DNA from: a virus
IMG/VR virus record: IMGVR_UViG_3300020603_000036
Span: 1-45,992 of that record
Length of the DNA stretch: 45,992 bases
Strand: one strand, 5' to 3'
Shown: piece after piece, positions 7,832-18,000 of the stretch
Layout of the letters: every line of letters starts with the position of its first letter
Numbering within the stretch: the first letter of the stretch is position 1
Made by a program: the position numbers and the translations under genes
Notes under the pieces: generated by a model
The model's database searches: none
Seen by the model: only the letters and a program-made list of their open reading frames with translations
What the model was told of the DNA's origin: nothing

Positions 7832-7976
7832 TTATAGAAAGTCTCAAATCGATGAATTCTACTATTTGAATACACTTTTGAAGATAACTTGGCAGGACTT
7901 CTTAGTGATGCCAATATTCGTAAGAAAATATCTTTTGGAAAAGTGGGTTGAAGATAATAAAAAAGAGGGAACTTAA
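7794..7976 (+). CDS. gp51-like C-terminal extension in the +1 frame (probable frameshift product)
   Basis: Open frame of 60 codons if counted from TTG 7794; it overlaps the preceding gene by 38 bases in the +1 frame. It has no ATG before codon 39, so independent initiation looks poor. At 7811-7817 the upstream frame reads TTT TTT C; a phenylalanyl-tRNA on the second TTT can re-pair with TTC after a +1 slip, and translation then continues GTC CTT TCT. The joined protein would be 243 + 52 = 295 residues. The extension contains QIDEFYYLNTLLKITWQDFL and MPIFVRKYLLEKWVE. This resembles the short gp51-type segment (hydrophobic helix, then MP--RK--L) that follows gp26 in other T4-like phages, and echoes the lambda G/GT design. 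Confidence 0.65.
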   Translation: MALGWTFFVLSSDYRKSQIDEFYYLNTLLKITWQDFLVMPIFVRKYLLEKWVEDNKKEGT

Positions 7977-7990
7977 AATTGTTCCCTCTT
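7963..7990 (+). terminator. Hairpin terminator across the stop of the assembly-chaperone frame
   Basis: Ten-base stem AAGAGGGAAC / GTTCCCTCTT (7963-7972 with 7981-7990), loop TTAAAATT that contains the TAA stop. Only a weak T-rich tail (CTATTTAT) follows, and that tail is the promoter-like heptamer of the next gene. Confidence 0.7.
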
Positions 7991-7991
7991 C

Positions 7992-7998
7992 TATTTAT
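7992..7998 (+). promoter_or_regulatory. TATTTAT promoter-like heptamer before the tape-measure gene
   Basis: TATTTAT two bases after the hairpin terminator and 14 bases before ATG 8013: a terminator-promoter pair. Confidence 0.5.
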
Positions 7999-8012
7999 AA
8001 GAAAAGCTAATA

Positions 8013-9800
8013 ATGGCACAGGATGATAAAATAGGATCGGCAAAGGAAGAATTTGAAAAATTCGGATCAATACCAAGCCAAATTGCGGATGCAGTACAGG
8101 CTTTGAATCTATATGCCTCAGATGTAAACCGAACTTTCGGTCAAATGAGACAACGAATTAGTGATGCCGTTCGTGAAATATCTCTCGCAACACCTGAGTT
8201 AAATAAACTCGACGCTACAGCTAAAGACGCAACTGAGACAATAATTGCTGCGTCATCAGCCACTAAAAGAAATGTTGTTGCATCGAGTGAAGCAATCACA
8301 GAATTATTTGCGACTTCGAAAGTGTTAGGAAAAGACATAGAATCTATTGTTAGTACTATGACTGACGTTGGTATTCAGTTTGGAAATTTAGAGGAAAACA
8401 TGATTGGTGCTGTAAATTATGTACAGTCTATAGGAATGAACACCCAACAAATAATGGGAGACGTTGTATACAATGCCGAACTTTTGAATAAGTTCAACTT
8501 TGAAGGTGGGGTAATGGGTCTGACCAAAATGGCCGCTCAGTCAGCAATGTTGAGGGCTAATATGAGAGATGCCGAGAACTTTGCAGATAAGGTCTTTGAT
8601 CCCGAAGGAGCTATCGAAACTGCAGCGGCTTTTCAAAGATTAGGAGTGACTACTGGATTGCTAGGAGATCCATTTGCTTTGATGAACGCATCAATCAATG
8701 ATCCTGCTGGACTACAAATGTCTTTAGCTGAAGTTGCAAAAAAATTCACAGCGTTTGATGAAAAAACGGGATCTTTCAAGATTGACCCAGGTGGTATCAG
8801 ACAGATGAAAGAACTTGCCAAGGCGGCGGGAATGTCTTATGAAAACTTTAGTAAAATGGGACTAGCTGCGGCAAACTCAGAAAGAGTATTATCACAACTC
8901 AAATTTACCGGTAATATGTCTGAAGAAGATAAGATGTACATAGCGAGTATTGCAGAAATGAAGGGAGGGGAATACCAAATTAAGGTCAGAGACGAAAAAG
9001 GAGAAGAAGTATTCAAGAATATTAAAGATTTGAATGAAGAACAACTAAAGCAAGCCATAGAACAAAATAAGAAAGAGCCTAAAACCATGGAGGAAATTGC
9101 AAGGGCTCAAATGGATACAGGAAGAGTCATGGCGGGTGATATTGCATCGATAAGAAACAGAATAGTATATGGAGTTGCAGGTGCTGATGGTTTGAGACAA
9201 CTACCTGAATTGACTAGAAAATTAGGTGAGAGTGTCACAGATGCATTTCAAAAAGTTGCACCTGGTACCGAGGATATACAAAAACTTACAGGTAATGCTA
9301 TAAGTGAACTTGGAAAGACAATGGTAGATGTAATCCAAGGAAACAAATCTTTCCAAGATGTTGGTAAAGAACTTATGGATAAACTGAAAGGATCAGGGGT
9401 GGATATTTCTAAGTTTGCCGATAAGATGGGAACCATACCTGAAAAACTAATGGATTCTCTTTATGAAAGGTTTAAAGATGACAGGACAGAGGTTGGTAAG
9501 ATGATAAGTGGTTATTTGAAACCTGGGTCATCTCGCAGAGGTGAATTCCAAAAAGGAATGTCTTCAACGATGGATCTTGGAAAGATAAGTAAGAACGTGA
9601 ATGTGACAGAAACCAAAAACGTAAATCACGACGGAAAAATTACATTTGAATTCAAGTCTGATGGTAGTATGAACCGAGAAGTTGTACGTTCAATCGAAAA
9701 GTGGATTGAATCACAAGAAGGATCTAAAAAACTTTATACTTTATTATCAGGAATGAAAGATGCAACAGGACGTTCGATATTGGAAAAAGTTGACAAATAA
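8013..9800 (+). CDS. Tape-measure-like tail protein (gp29-like position and length)
   Basis: 595 residues, close to T4 gp29 (590). Assignment rests on position (directly after the gp26/51-like assembly chaperone, before large baseplate genes) and on character: long, largely helical, Ala/Lys/Glu/Met-rich. N-terminal heptad-like segments run through QIADAVQALNLYASDVNRTF and TPELNKLDATAKDATETI. A middle region has small-residue-rich AAQSAMLRANMRDAENFADK and AAAFQRLGVTTGLL. The C-terminus has a short beta stretch (GKITFEFKSDGSMNREVV) and a helical end. The tape-measure protein sets tail length and lines the tube until ejection. If it spans the tube as in T4, a T4-like tail of about 100 nm is implied. 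No catalytic domain was recognised. Confidence 0.7.
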   Translation: MAQDDKIGSAKEEFEKFGSIPSQIADAVQALNLYASDVNRTFGQMRQRISDAVREISLATPELNKLDATAKDATETIIAASSATKRNVVASSEAITELFATSKVLGKDIESIVSTMTDVGIQFGNLEENMIGAVNYVQSIGMNTQQIMGDVVYNAELLNKFNFEGGVMGLTKMAAQSAMLRANMRDAENFADKVFDPEGAIETAAAFQRLGVTTGLLGDPFALMNASINDPAGLQMSLAEVAKKFTAFDEKTGSFKIDPGGIRQMKELAKAAGMSYENFSKMGLAAANSERVLSQLKFTGNMSEEDKMYIASIAEMKGGEYQIKVRDEKGEEVFKNIKDLNEEQLKQAIEQNKKEPKTMEEIARAQMDTGRVMAGDIASIRNRIVYGVAGADGLRQLPELTRKLGESVTDAFQKVAPGTEDIQKLTGNAISELGKTMVDVIQGNKSFQDVGKELMDKLKGSGVDISKFADKMGTIPEKLMDSLYERFKDDRTEVGKMISGYLKPGSSRRGEFQKGMSSTMDLGKISKNVNVTETKNVNHDGKITFEFKSDGSMNREVVRSIEKWIESQEGSKKLYTLLSGMKDATGRSILEKVDK

Positions 9801-9816
9801 AAAATCCTGTTTTCCC

Positions 9817-9823
9817 TATTTAT
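9817..9823 (+). promoter_or_regulatory. TATTTAT promoter-like heptamer before the 1625-residue baseplate gene
   Basis: TATTTAT followed by TATAAAA, 15 bases before ATG 9839. Confidence 0.45.
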
Positions 9824-9838
9824 TATAAAATTAACTAA

Positions 9839-12800
9839 ATGCCGAGTCCATTAGATTACGGTAGTACCGAAGCTTTCAGAAAACGTCTTCTCACAAGAAA
9901 TCTGAGACCTTACAAGTTGGCACCATACGTCGACCCGAGTCAAATTGCGTATTCTACAATACTTACGGACCAATCTGTAGTTGATGCTAGCCCCGACCCA
10001 AGCGGATATGGACTTTTTGTTTTTAACGACAGAATGGCTAGATTCAATGTTTATTCACCTGATACACCATTTGAATACTCGACCCAAACTGTAATAAAAG
10101 AATCCGAGTTTGAACCATATCCAAATTTCAATTCATCTTTCTACTCACCTGTAGATATCTTATTTGATAGAGATCCATTAGGATCTAATGGTCTTTTAAG
10201 TTCTGACTCATTTATTGCTAAGATTGGTGCGACACAACTAAAAAAATTATTCGAAGAAAGAATCGCTCTTGAGATTTATCAAAGAACAGTAGGAAGAGCA
10301 AATATTGCCGGAGCAGCAAGTGGAAGTAACCTATTTGGTGTATTAACTAATAGAATACCTTTGATAGAGCCAAACTATCAAATTACAAGACCAGCAAACC
10401 CACTGATTGCCGCAGCAGATCTGGCGGTTAGACTATCAGGTAGTTACATACCATTCTCACCAATACCAGGATCATATTTCGATACAGAGATTAGACTTGG
10501 TCAACCAACTACAATTGAACAAATTGAGAGAGCTTTTTCATTTATTCCTGAGTCGGGAATTGGGAGATTCTTTGCACGGCTATTAGGTGCACCACAATCG
10601 GGATCCGAAAAATTCCTACTCAATACAGGACCAGGACAAAAAAGTGTTCTATTCAGGAACATAGATATGAACAGGTTCAAGCCTGATTACGACAGAAACT
10701 TTTTCGATAGGCTAGCTGGGGCTATTGTAAGAGGTACTGCAAATAGTTCTAATTATTATGTTGGATCAAGAACATCTGAGCCGAGCATGGTATTTTCACC
10801 TTTGGGTGATATACCAACAGACCATTTTGGAAGAGCGGTACAATCACCTGTTTACGGTCCATCAGAGCTAGCAGAACTTTATGAAGGTGTAGAACAATCA
10901 CCAGGTTTGGGTGCCGCTGGAGTACCTTACGTTGATGGTGGAGGTATTGAAGGAGGTATGACATGGGTTTCACCAAAGTATCGTAAGAACGCTGGAAAAT
11001 ATGTTGGACCAGGTGGAAAAGAGATGGGAGAGGACCCTGATTACGACCCATCAACTTATGATGACTCGAACTCTACGAGATTTAAATTTAGAACAGGTTC
11101 TATATTAGATGAAACACAACGAATTGTAGAAAGCCAACCACCCGGCAAAAAGAAATTTGAGCATGTTGGTAATGCGATAGACCAGGTAAGTAAGGTATTC
11201 AACGATGGATATAAAGAAATGACTAAAGGATCTAAAGTAATTTCTTATGTTGGTGAAATAGGTAATGAGGTTGGTGCTGAGTATTGTAGAGTATTTGCTA
11301 AAGACACTCCATTTTTACAATACAATGACCTACAAAAAACCGACGGTATAACAACCGAGGGAAGAAGATTTTCATACTCAATTTTCGATAAGACATACAA
11401 CCTAAACATTGTTCCAAACAGGAGAAATGGAGGACAAGACTCAAGTAATTTGATTGGTGGTGCAAACGGAGCATACGCTAAAAAGTATATGTTTTCAATT
11501 GAAAACTTGGCTTGGAGAACATCTAAAATGTTTGAGGATTTAGCCGATTGTGAAAAAGGACCAAACGGGGGTAGAGTAATGTGGTTTCCACCGTATGGAC
11601 TTTCCGTGAACGAAAACGTGAGTACCGGATGGAATACTTCAGAGTTTCTTGGTAGGCCAGAACCAATATACACTTATAAGTCCACATCAAGATCAGGCAC
11701 GTTGAATTGGAAAATAGTTGTTGACCATCCATCAATTTTGAATGTGATTGTCAATAAGGTTTTAAAAGATCAGACCAAAAAAAATATCATAGATGGTCTC
11801 ATTAATTCATTTTTAGCGGGTTGTACAAAGTATGACATTTATGAGTTAGCTAAAAAATATGCAACAATAAACAGATCCGATTTGTTTGAGATACAAAGAA
11901 TGTTGACTAATCCATCTGTAACAAAAGAAGAAATAATTGAAGCAAATGCCCAACTTAATGTTGGTATACCTGGAGCAACTAATAAAGTAGGTACACAATC
12001 TGAAACAAAAGATCCGACACCGAATACGTTAGATCAGTATAAAAATTCATCAGTATATTTTGATAACGATATTCCTAAAAAAGGACAAGTCGGTAGTTAC
12101 GGAGGGTATTATACGGTCTATACCTCACCTGCAAACCAAGCCACATATACCAAAAACGCAACAGGACCTAATGGTCAGAAAGATCCGAATGCCAAACAAC
12201 AAGTCGAAAACATGTTTAGGGATGGTGTAATTGCTAGTTTCAATGTGATTAATAATACATCAAACTTTTATAATGAACTCAAAAAGATTTTGGAAGACGG
12301 ATATACTGTTCGCATTGTTATCAAGGGAGGTGCTTCCGCCCCAAATACAGTTAACTATAACAAAGAATTAAGTGAAAGAAGGGTTAAATCTTTGATTGAA
12401 TATTATAAAGAGACAGACTTAAACAAATTCATTACGAGTACCCCCCAAACACTAATTTTCAAGGAAGAATCTGTTGGTGAACAAGGGGTTGTCGAGGTCA
12501 ACAGTAAGGGAGTCCCTGTTGCTGGTGTGACATCCGTGAAAACTTTAAAAACGGAGCAGATTAATTGTACTGATGGTGATGGAAAAAATAACAACGGTGT
12601 TGTTAACAAAGACATTTACACAAGAAATGCGATGGCTTGTAGAAGAGCAACAATTACAGATATTACTGTTGTACCAAAAACATCTTTACCACAAAATAAT
12701 CAGACAACAACACAGACAATAAGTCCAGCCGTACCTGACGGACAAGCACCTCAAGTTGTGACAGGTCCAACCCAAACAAACGTACAAGGACCAACAGAAA

Positions 12801-14716
12801 CAATAACTGAAGTCCAAAGAGATAATATTACAAAAAGAGTGTTGAGAAAGTTTTTAACGGAGTGTGATTATTTTGAGGTTATCAAAGAGGAAACGCCATT
12901 GGTGTTTGACAACTTGAAAGACAAGTTACAATTCTTCGATCCAACTTTCCACTCTATGACACCTGAAGGACTGAATACAAGACTTACATTTTTACAACAA
13001 TGTATGAGACCCGGCGAGTCGATTCCAACAATCAAAGAAGTTAATGGACAAACGACAGTACAATATGATCAGGCAGTTAATACAGCTTTTGGTGCACCAC
13101 CAATATTAATTTTGAGAGTTGGTGACTTTTATAATATTAAGATAGCCCCAACAAGTTTAGGTATTACATATGAACCTTTATTATTGGATATAAATCCTGA
13201 AGGTATAGGTGTTCAACCCATGATTGCTAGTATCCAACTTGGCTTCAATTTTATTGGTGGAGCCGGTCTTAAAGAACCAATTGACAAACTACAGAATGCG
13301 TTGTCGTTCAATTACTATGCGAACACGGAGATTTATGACGAAAGAGCAGACGCGACTGACATTGAAAGTGCACAAGCTTTAGATGCGGAATTTATTAAGA
13401 ATATACAAGCAAATGAGACACTCAACAATTTGAATGCACTAAATGACCCAAATGCATATAATGGAAAAGGGAATAGCGAAACAATCGGTGTAATCACAAG
13501 AAGATCAATTACTGACTCACAATTAGACCAAGGTGACATCAACTATAATGATATAATGAACTCTCTATTAAATTCTTCACAAACGTTCTTTACAAACACA
13601 ATCAACCAATCCAAAACAATTGTCAATCAATATGGTGGTGTTATGTTACAACAGTGGGGATATGAGAGGTATTACATGGAAGGGCTGATAAACTCAAACG
13701 GTGTTACAACTAACAACTTGGTAGGTAAGTCCCAAAACATCGAAAAAAGAATTAATAAGTTCTTTACTGATTATGAAACGAGTATCAACAATGGAAGTAA
13801 TCAATTTATAGAATATTTGGAAAGTAAAAACTTTGCATTCTCACCTAAAATCATAAGAGTAATAAAGAAAAACTTTTCAACTTTTGTGAACGAAAAACGT
13901 TCGAGTTACTATAATGCGATTACACAAACAATACAAGAATCAACACAACAACAATTGAATCTTACTGCAATATTGAATAGACTGAATGTTTTATTCCAAG
14001 ATAGTGGGTCTTTATTAACCGATGGATATGCTTTACAGAACGGCACAATTAAAATTTACCAATGTGCACCAGTTAGTCCATCAACATATAATGATATGAA
14101 GAGTGACATCACAAAAGTTGCGGTGGCTTTAAAAGATTTTAACGAAAAACTTTCTACTATTAATACATACAATACATCGAGTGGACAAATCCAAGGGACT
14201 GTGATGAGAAATGGTCTTAAGAATCAAGGGGGGCTCGAAACAAACGTTTTTATACCTTTAACAAATCCAAACAATCCCGTTGGGTCAGGATTATTTTGGG
14301 AGGCAAACGGTAAGACAAACAAGATTGGTTACATGATTTTGAATAATGTGATCTTGAATGACAAAGAATACCAAAACTTCAGATCAAAAATGATTGATAA
14401 TGTCATCAATAACGCAGAATTCAAAGGTAATCAGGAAATTCAAAGAGTATTCGACGAATATTGGAAAATAAAAGTTAAACCAGTCTATGATGGTGAAACT
14501 AAAGCCACACAGACATTGATTGAGAAATTTTCAAAAGATCATGTTGCTGACTTTATGAAGTTCACGCCCTATAATAAGGGTATAGAAAGAAAGTTTACGT
14601 TTGAACAAGTTCTTACACCAACAAATAATCAAAAGAATTCTATTAAAGATTTGGGAAAGACGGTAAACTCAAATACAAGTAATAAAACTTGGAACAACAA
14701 AGTAAAGTTTAATTAA
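9839..14716 (+). CDS. Large baseplate / tube-adaptor protein with OmpA-like domain
   Basis: 1625 residues. Three parts can be seen. (a) An N-terminal region of about 700 residues, unrecognised, Pro/Ser/Tyr-rich. (b) An OmpA-like domain (about 735-955): VYFDNDIPKKG start, a long helix, TVRIVIKGGAS, NYNKELSERRVKSLIEYY and a late MACRRATITDI strand. These are hallmarks of the peptidoglycan-binding OmpA C-terminal family, although the usual acidic residue after the central strand is replaced by GGASAP. (c) A region near residues 1090-1160 with FGAPPILILRVGDFYNIKI, LLLDINPEGIGVQPM and GFNFIGG, which fits proteins joining tube to baseplate (gp48/gp54 or Afp7 type); this is inferred. The C-terminus is Asn/Gln-rich and helical. 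It lies directly downstream of the tape measure and overlaps the gp53-like gene by one base (TAATG). Confidence 0.75.
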   Translation: MPSPLDYGSTEAFRKRLLTRNLRPYKLAPYVDPSQIAYSTILTDQSVVDASPDPSGYGLFVFNDRMARFNVYSPDTPFEYSTQTVIKESEFEPYPNFNSSFYSPVDILFDRDPLGSNGLLSSDSFIAKIGATQLKKLFEERIALEIYQRTVGRANIAGAASGSNLFGVLTNRIPLIEPNYQITRPANPLIAAADLAVRLSGSYIPFSPIPGSYFDTEIRLGQPTTIEQIERAFSFIPESGIGRFFARLLGAPQSGSEKFLLNTGPGQKSVLFRNIDMNRFKPDYDRNFFDRLAGAIVRGTANSSNYYVGSRTSEPSMVFSPLGDIPTDHFGRAVQSPVYGPSELAELYEGVEQSPGLGAAGVPYVDGGGIEGGMTWVSPKYRKNAGKYVGPGGKEMGEDPDYDPSTYDDSNSTRFKFRTGSILDETQRIVESQPPGKKKFEHVGNAIDQVSKVFNDGYKEMTKGSKVISYVGEIGNEVGAEYCRVFAKDTPFLQYNDLQKTDGITTEGRRFSYSIFDKTYNLNIVPNRRNGGQDSSNLIGGANGAYAKKYMFSIENLAWRTSKMFEDLADCEKGPNGGRVMWFPPYGLSVNENVSTGWNTSEFLGRPEPIYTYKSTSRSGTLNWKIVVDHPSILNVIVNKVLKDQTKKNIIDGLINSFLAGCTKYDIYELAKKYATINRSDLFEIQRMLTNPSVTKEEIIEANAQLNVGIPGATNKVGTQSETKDPTPNTLDQYKNSSVYFDNDIPKKGQVGSYGGYYTVYTSPANQATYTKNATGPNGQKDPNAKQQVENMFRDGVIASFNVINNTSNFYNELKKILEDGYTVRIVIKGGASAPNTVNYNKELSERRVKSLIEYYKETDLNKFITSTPQTLIFKEESVGEQGVVEVNSKGVPVAGVTSVKTLKTEQINCTDGDGKNNNGVVNKDIYTRNAMACRRATITDITVVPKTSLPQNNQTTTQTISPAVPDGQAPQVVTGPTQTNVQGPTETITEVQRDNITKRVLRKFLTECDYFEVIKEETPLVFDNLKDKLQFFDPTFHSMTPEGLNTRLTFLQQCMRPGESIPTIKEVNGQTTVQYDQAVNTAFGAPPILILRVGDFYNIKIAPTSLGITYEPLLLDINPEGIGVQPMIASIQLGFNFIGGAGLKEPIDKLQNALSFNYYANTEIYDERADATDIESAQALDAEFIKNIQANETLNNLNALNDPNAYNGKGNSETIGVITRRSITDSQLDQGDINYNDIMNSLLNSSQTFFTNTINQSKTIVNQYGGVMLQQWGYERYYMEGLINSNGVTTNNLVGKSQNIEKRINKFFTDYETSINNGSNQFIEYLESKNFAFSPKIIRVIKKNFSTFVNEKRSSYYNAITQTIQESTQQQLNLTAILNRLNVLFQDSGSLLTDGYALQNGTIKIYQCAPVSPSTYNDMKSDITKVAVALKDFNEKLSTINTYNTSSGQIQGTVMRNGLKNQGGLETNVFIPLTNPNNPVGSGLFWEANGKTNKIGYMILNNVILNDKEYQNFRSKMIDNVINNAEFKGNQEIQRVFDEYWKIKVKPVYDGETKATQTLIEKFSKDHVADFMKFTPYNKGIERKFTFEQVLTPTNNQKNSIKDLGKTVNSNTSNKTWNNKVKFN

Positions 14717-15039
14717 TGGGAGGACAATACTATAATCGATACCAAGAGTTTCTCATCAATGGTGAGCAAACCGTCGTGCCCTTTGTTAATATACCCAATA
14801 AACCAACCGACAAAGTACACATTTATAAAGTTAATAGAAGTAGACTTGATAAAGTTTCAGATGAATATTATGGATCACCATATTTTGGATGGTTGATATT
14901 ACAAGCCAATCCCCAATTTGGTGGATTAGAACAGAACATTTTTGACGGTGCTTTCTTGGTTGTCCCATTTCCATTAATCACTTCACTTCAGGATTATAAA
15001 GCGGCTTTGGATAACCAGTTCTTATATTATGGCAGGTAA
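14716..15039 (+). CDS. 53: Baseplate wedge protein, gp53/LysM-like
   Basis: 107 residues. Pattern: an N-terminal FVNIPNKPTDKVHIYKVN, then SRLDKVSDEYYGSPYFGWLI, LQANPQFGG and a final FDGAFLVVPFPL. The arrangement D--S--YYG-P--W-LI--N with a closing G--L-VP is that of LysM-like phage baseplate proteins. T4 gp53, which clamps the wedges around the hub, has such a fold. T4 gp53 is 196 residues, so this is a short form. Its start shares an A with the previous stop (TAATG), and its last 11 bases overlap the next gene, so the three baseplate genes from 9839 to 22033 are almost certainly one translationally coupled operon. Confidence 0.75.
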   Translation: MGGQYYNRYQEFLINGEQTVVPFVNIPNKPTDKVHIYKVNRSRLDKVSDEYYGSPYFGWLILQANPQFGGLEQNIFDGAFLVVPFPLITSLQDYKAALDNQFLYYGR

Positions 15040-18000
15040 TAGTGTATTCACAGGACAGGACGGAAATATCTATGTAGATTTTGACGTTCAAAATTTTATT
15101 GTGGTTGATCCTAATAAAATAGTTGACAACCAAGGAAAGATTAAAGAGAGATCTGTTGCCCAAGAAAACTTGGTAATGTATGCTAACTTGGAAACAAAAC
15201 TGTTACCAAGAACCAAATTAGCCGTAGGACAAACAGTTCAAGATCAAATTAGTACAGTTTCTATCGCAGAAATAAATTTCATGAAACCAGGTGGTCAAAA
15301 GTATTTGACCAATGATTATACAAACGAAATTACAGGTCTCGGGGTGCTCAATAAAGGAAGTAATAATAAATCTTCAGCCTCTTTCGTACCACCAACGGGA
15401 CAAAAACCAGTAGCAAATTTGGAACCGGGTCTACCAACACAAAATCAAAATGATACTGGATTACTTGGAATCACACAAATCAACTGTAAGATAGATACAT
15501 CATTTATACCTCAGGTTACAATAGAGTTGGAGGATATACAAGGAAGAGCTTTATTTGAAAAAGGAGATTTATCACCATACGCCGCTTTTTTCCAATTACC
15601 ATATCCACCATTCTACCTAACTCTCAAAGGTTTTTATGGACAAGCAATCAGATATCAATTGAACTTGATTTCGTTCAATGCAAGATTCAATACTTTTTCG
15701 GGAAACTATGGAGTAACATTACAATTTTATGGGTATAAGTTCAACATACTTAACGAAATATCTTTACAGTCGATACTGTCAGTTCCACACATGTATCAAA
15801 GTCAATACACGATCAGTAAAAAATTGTCTGATTCAACAAAATCAGCATCGATAACTCAATTTGAGGAAGGTGGTACCGCCAAAATACATGAAGTCTACAG
15901 AGATTACAAACAGAAAGGATTGATACCAAATGATTTCCCCGAGCTAGCTCTTGACGAACTTTTGAATAGATTGGAGTTGTTTGAGCAGAACTTAGTAAAT
16001 TGTTGGACAAAAGAAGACGTATCATCACTAACTGAAAGTAAAACATTCAGTAAAGACTTGGACACTTTTTTAGGGGTAATATACACAAACAAAGATTCTT
16101 GGTTTGAAGTCAATTGTGATCAAGAGAAGGCAATTATTGTTAAGGGTATGGGTGAAACTTTGTATCCATTAAAAAAAGCAGTACAAGAAGGAACTAATAC
16201 AAATGGTGTAACTCAAAAACAAGAGGTTGATAGTAAACTTAAAAGTCTTGTAACAGAAAACAATTCAAAATTGGCTCAAAACTCAGTATTCGGATCAGAG
16301 GGTGGAAAAGATAAAAACTTGGAAGTTAAAAGCACCGTTACATATGAAAACATGTTTGTGGAAATCGAATCTAGTTCAATAGATTATGTTGCCACTTTCA
16401 AAATCAGAAAAAAAGTAGATAGAAAACCTGAGACATCAGAAGAAGCTGAGTTAAGAGCCCAAATTGCTAAAGAATTATTACTTAAAATAGAATTCAATGA
16501 TCAAGGACAAGAAAAAAGTGACAAGGTAAAGTTGTATGTCTTTGAAGGTAATGGTAGGTTCACAGGTTTAATAAATAAAATGTATGAAACTCTGAACTCA
16601 AAGGCCCAAGCAGAAGAGGAGAGAATCACTGCGGTTTTGGCTGCTAGACTAGAAAGTAAGGATCAAGGTGTTGGATTCAGACCATCAATTAAGAATATTA
16701 TTACAGTTATAATGGCTTCGACCGAGGCTTTTATCAGATTACTCGACGATGTACATAAAAAGGCTTGGGATCAGAGGGAAGATCCTGATAGAAGAACAGC
16801 TGTTTTGAAATATCCATCTTCTGATGCTAAGGACGATGTACAAATTCTCAACAAACAAAATTTAGTTCCGATATATCCATGGCCACAATATTTTGTACAA
16901 GACGATAAAAACCCCCAAAGATTCGTGATTCAATATCCAGGCGACGCCAGTGTTGTAGACTCTACTAAAGCATTTGACTATAAAAAATGGCCTGAGGTTG
17001 AATTTGTTGAAGAGTTCATCAAAGCGACAACAGAAAGAGGACCACAAGTGCCTGATACCACAACGAAAGAAAACGAAGAGGAAGAAATTAATAGATTAAC
17101 ACTAAACGGAATTGAATTTCCACAAAGTAATTTACCTTATTTTTCCAAAGAGGAAGTCAAGTTTTTCTTTGAAATTTGGGAGAGAACTTATTTGAATTCA
17201 CATTATAATAGATTTCAAAGAGGTGGTAATATCAAAGAAATATATGAAACGATTGGAAGAAATGAGGCAGATAATATTATTAATGCTTTGGGTATATCAT
17301 CACCCTTCCTTATACAGAAGTTGAAAAACTACGGTTTCAACTTCGAAAACTATTTAGGTGTCTTATCCCATATATCAAATCAAGGTACTGGCCCTTCAAT
17401 ACAAAAATTAATTAGAGACATTTTTGCAACATCGTATATTCAAAGTGAGGTGGAAAGACCTTTTGAAATCTACGATAATAGCACGATACAGGGAGCAAGT
17501 CCAACGGTGAATAGAGGTCTTACTCAAACAGACCTAAATAATTTCAAAACCCTTATTGAAACAAACGTAAAGCCCGACTTTTGTGACACATATCCTTTCA
17601 CCAATATAAGTTGGGACCAGACAAACTTAGAAACAAGTGCAAAGGGTTTGGCTGGATTATTTTACAACACAAAGAATACTTTATTTGTAAATAATGATAA
17701 AAAAGTTATCACTAATTTTATAGAGACGACCACTAATGAAAGTATTAGACCTGTTACAAGCTTTAGTTATAAAAACTTCACTCAGCCCGTTGTACCACAA
17801 AACAACCTTAATATATTTTATCAATACAGAGATAAACCATCACAATTTCTTTCTACGGAAGGAATCTGCGTGGGTTCAAATGGAAATGATTATGTCGCCC
17901 AAACCACATCTATCCTTAATACATCTTATTTTGTAAACGCCTTACAGAACGGTGTTGCTGATTGGCAGGCCAAAAAAGAATATCCATTTGTACAAGGTGC

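Noticed and set aside
7657-8076. 139-codon minus-strand open frame across the gp26-like/tape-measure junction
   Set aside because: It runs antisense to two recognised genes, a terminator and a promoter-like motif; its translation is of low-complexity, frame-shadow character.
11245-11673. 142-codon minus-strand open frame
   Set aside because: It lies wholly within the 1625-residue baseplate gene, has no plausible domain, and the plus frame is continuous and well-behaved here.
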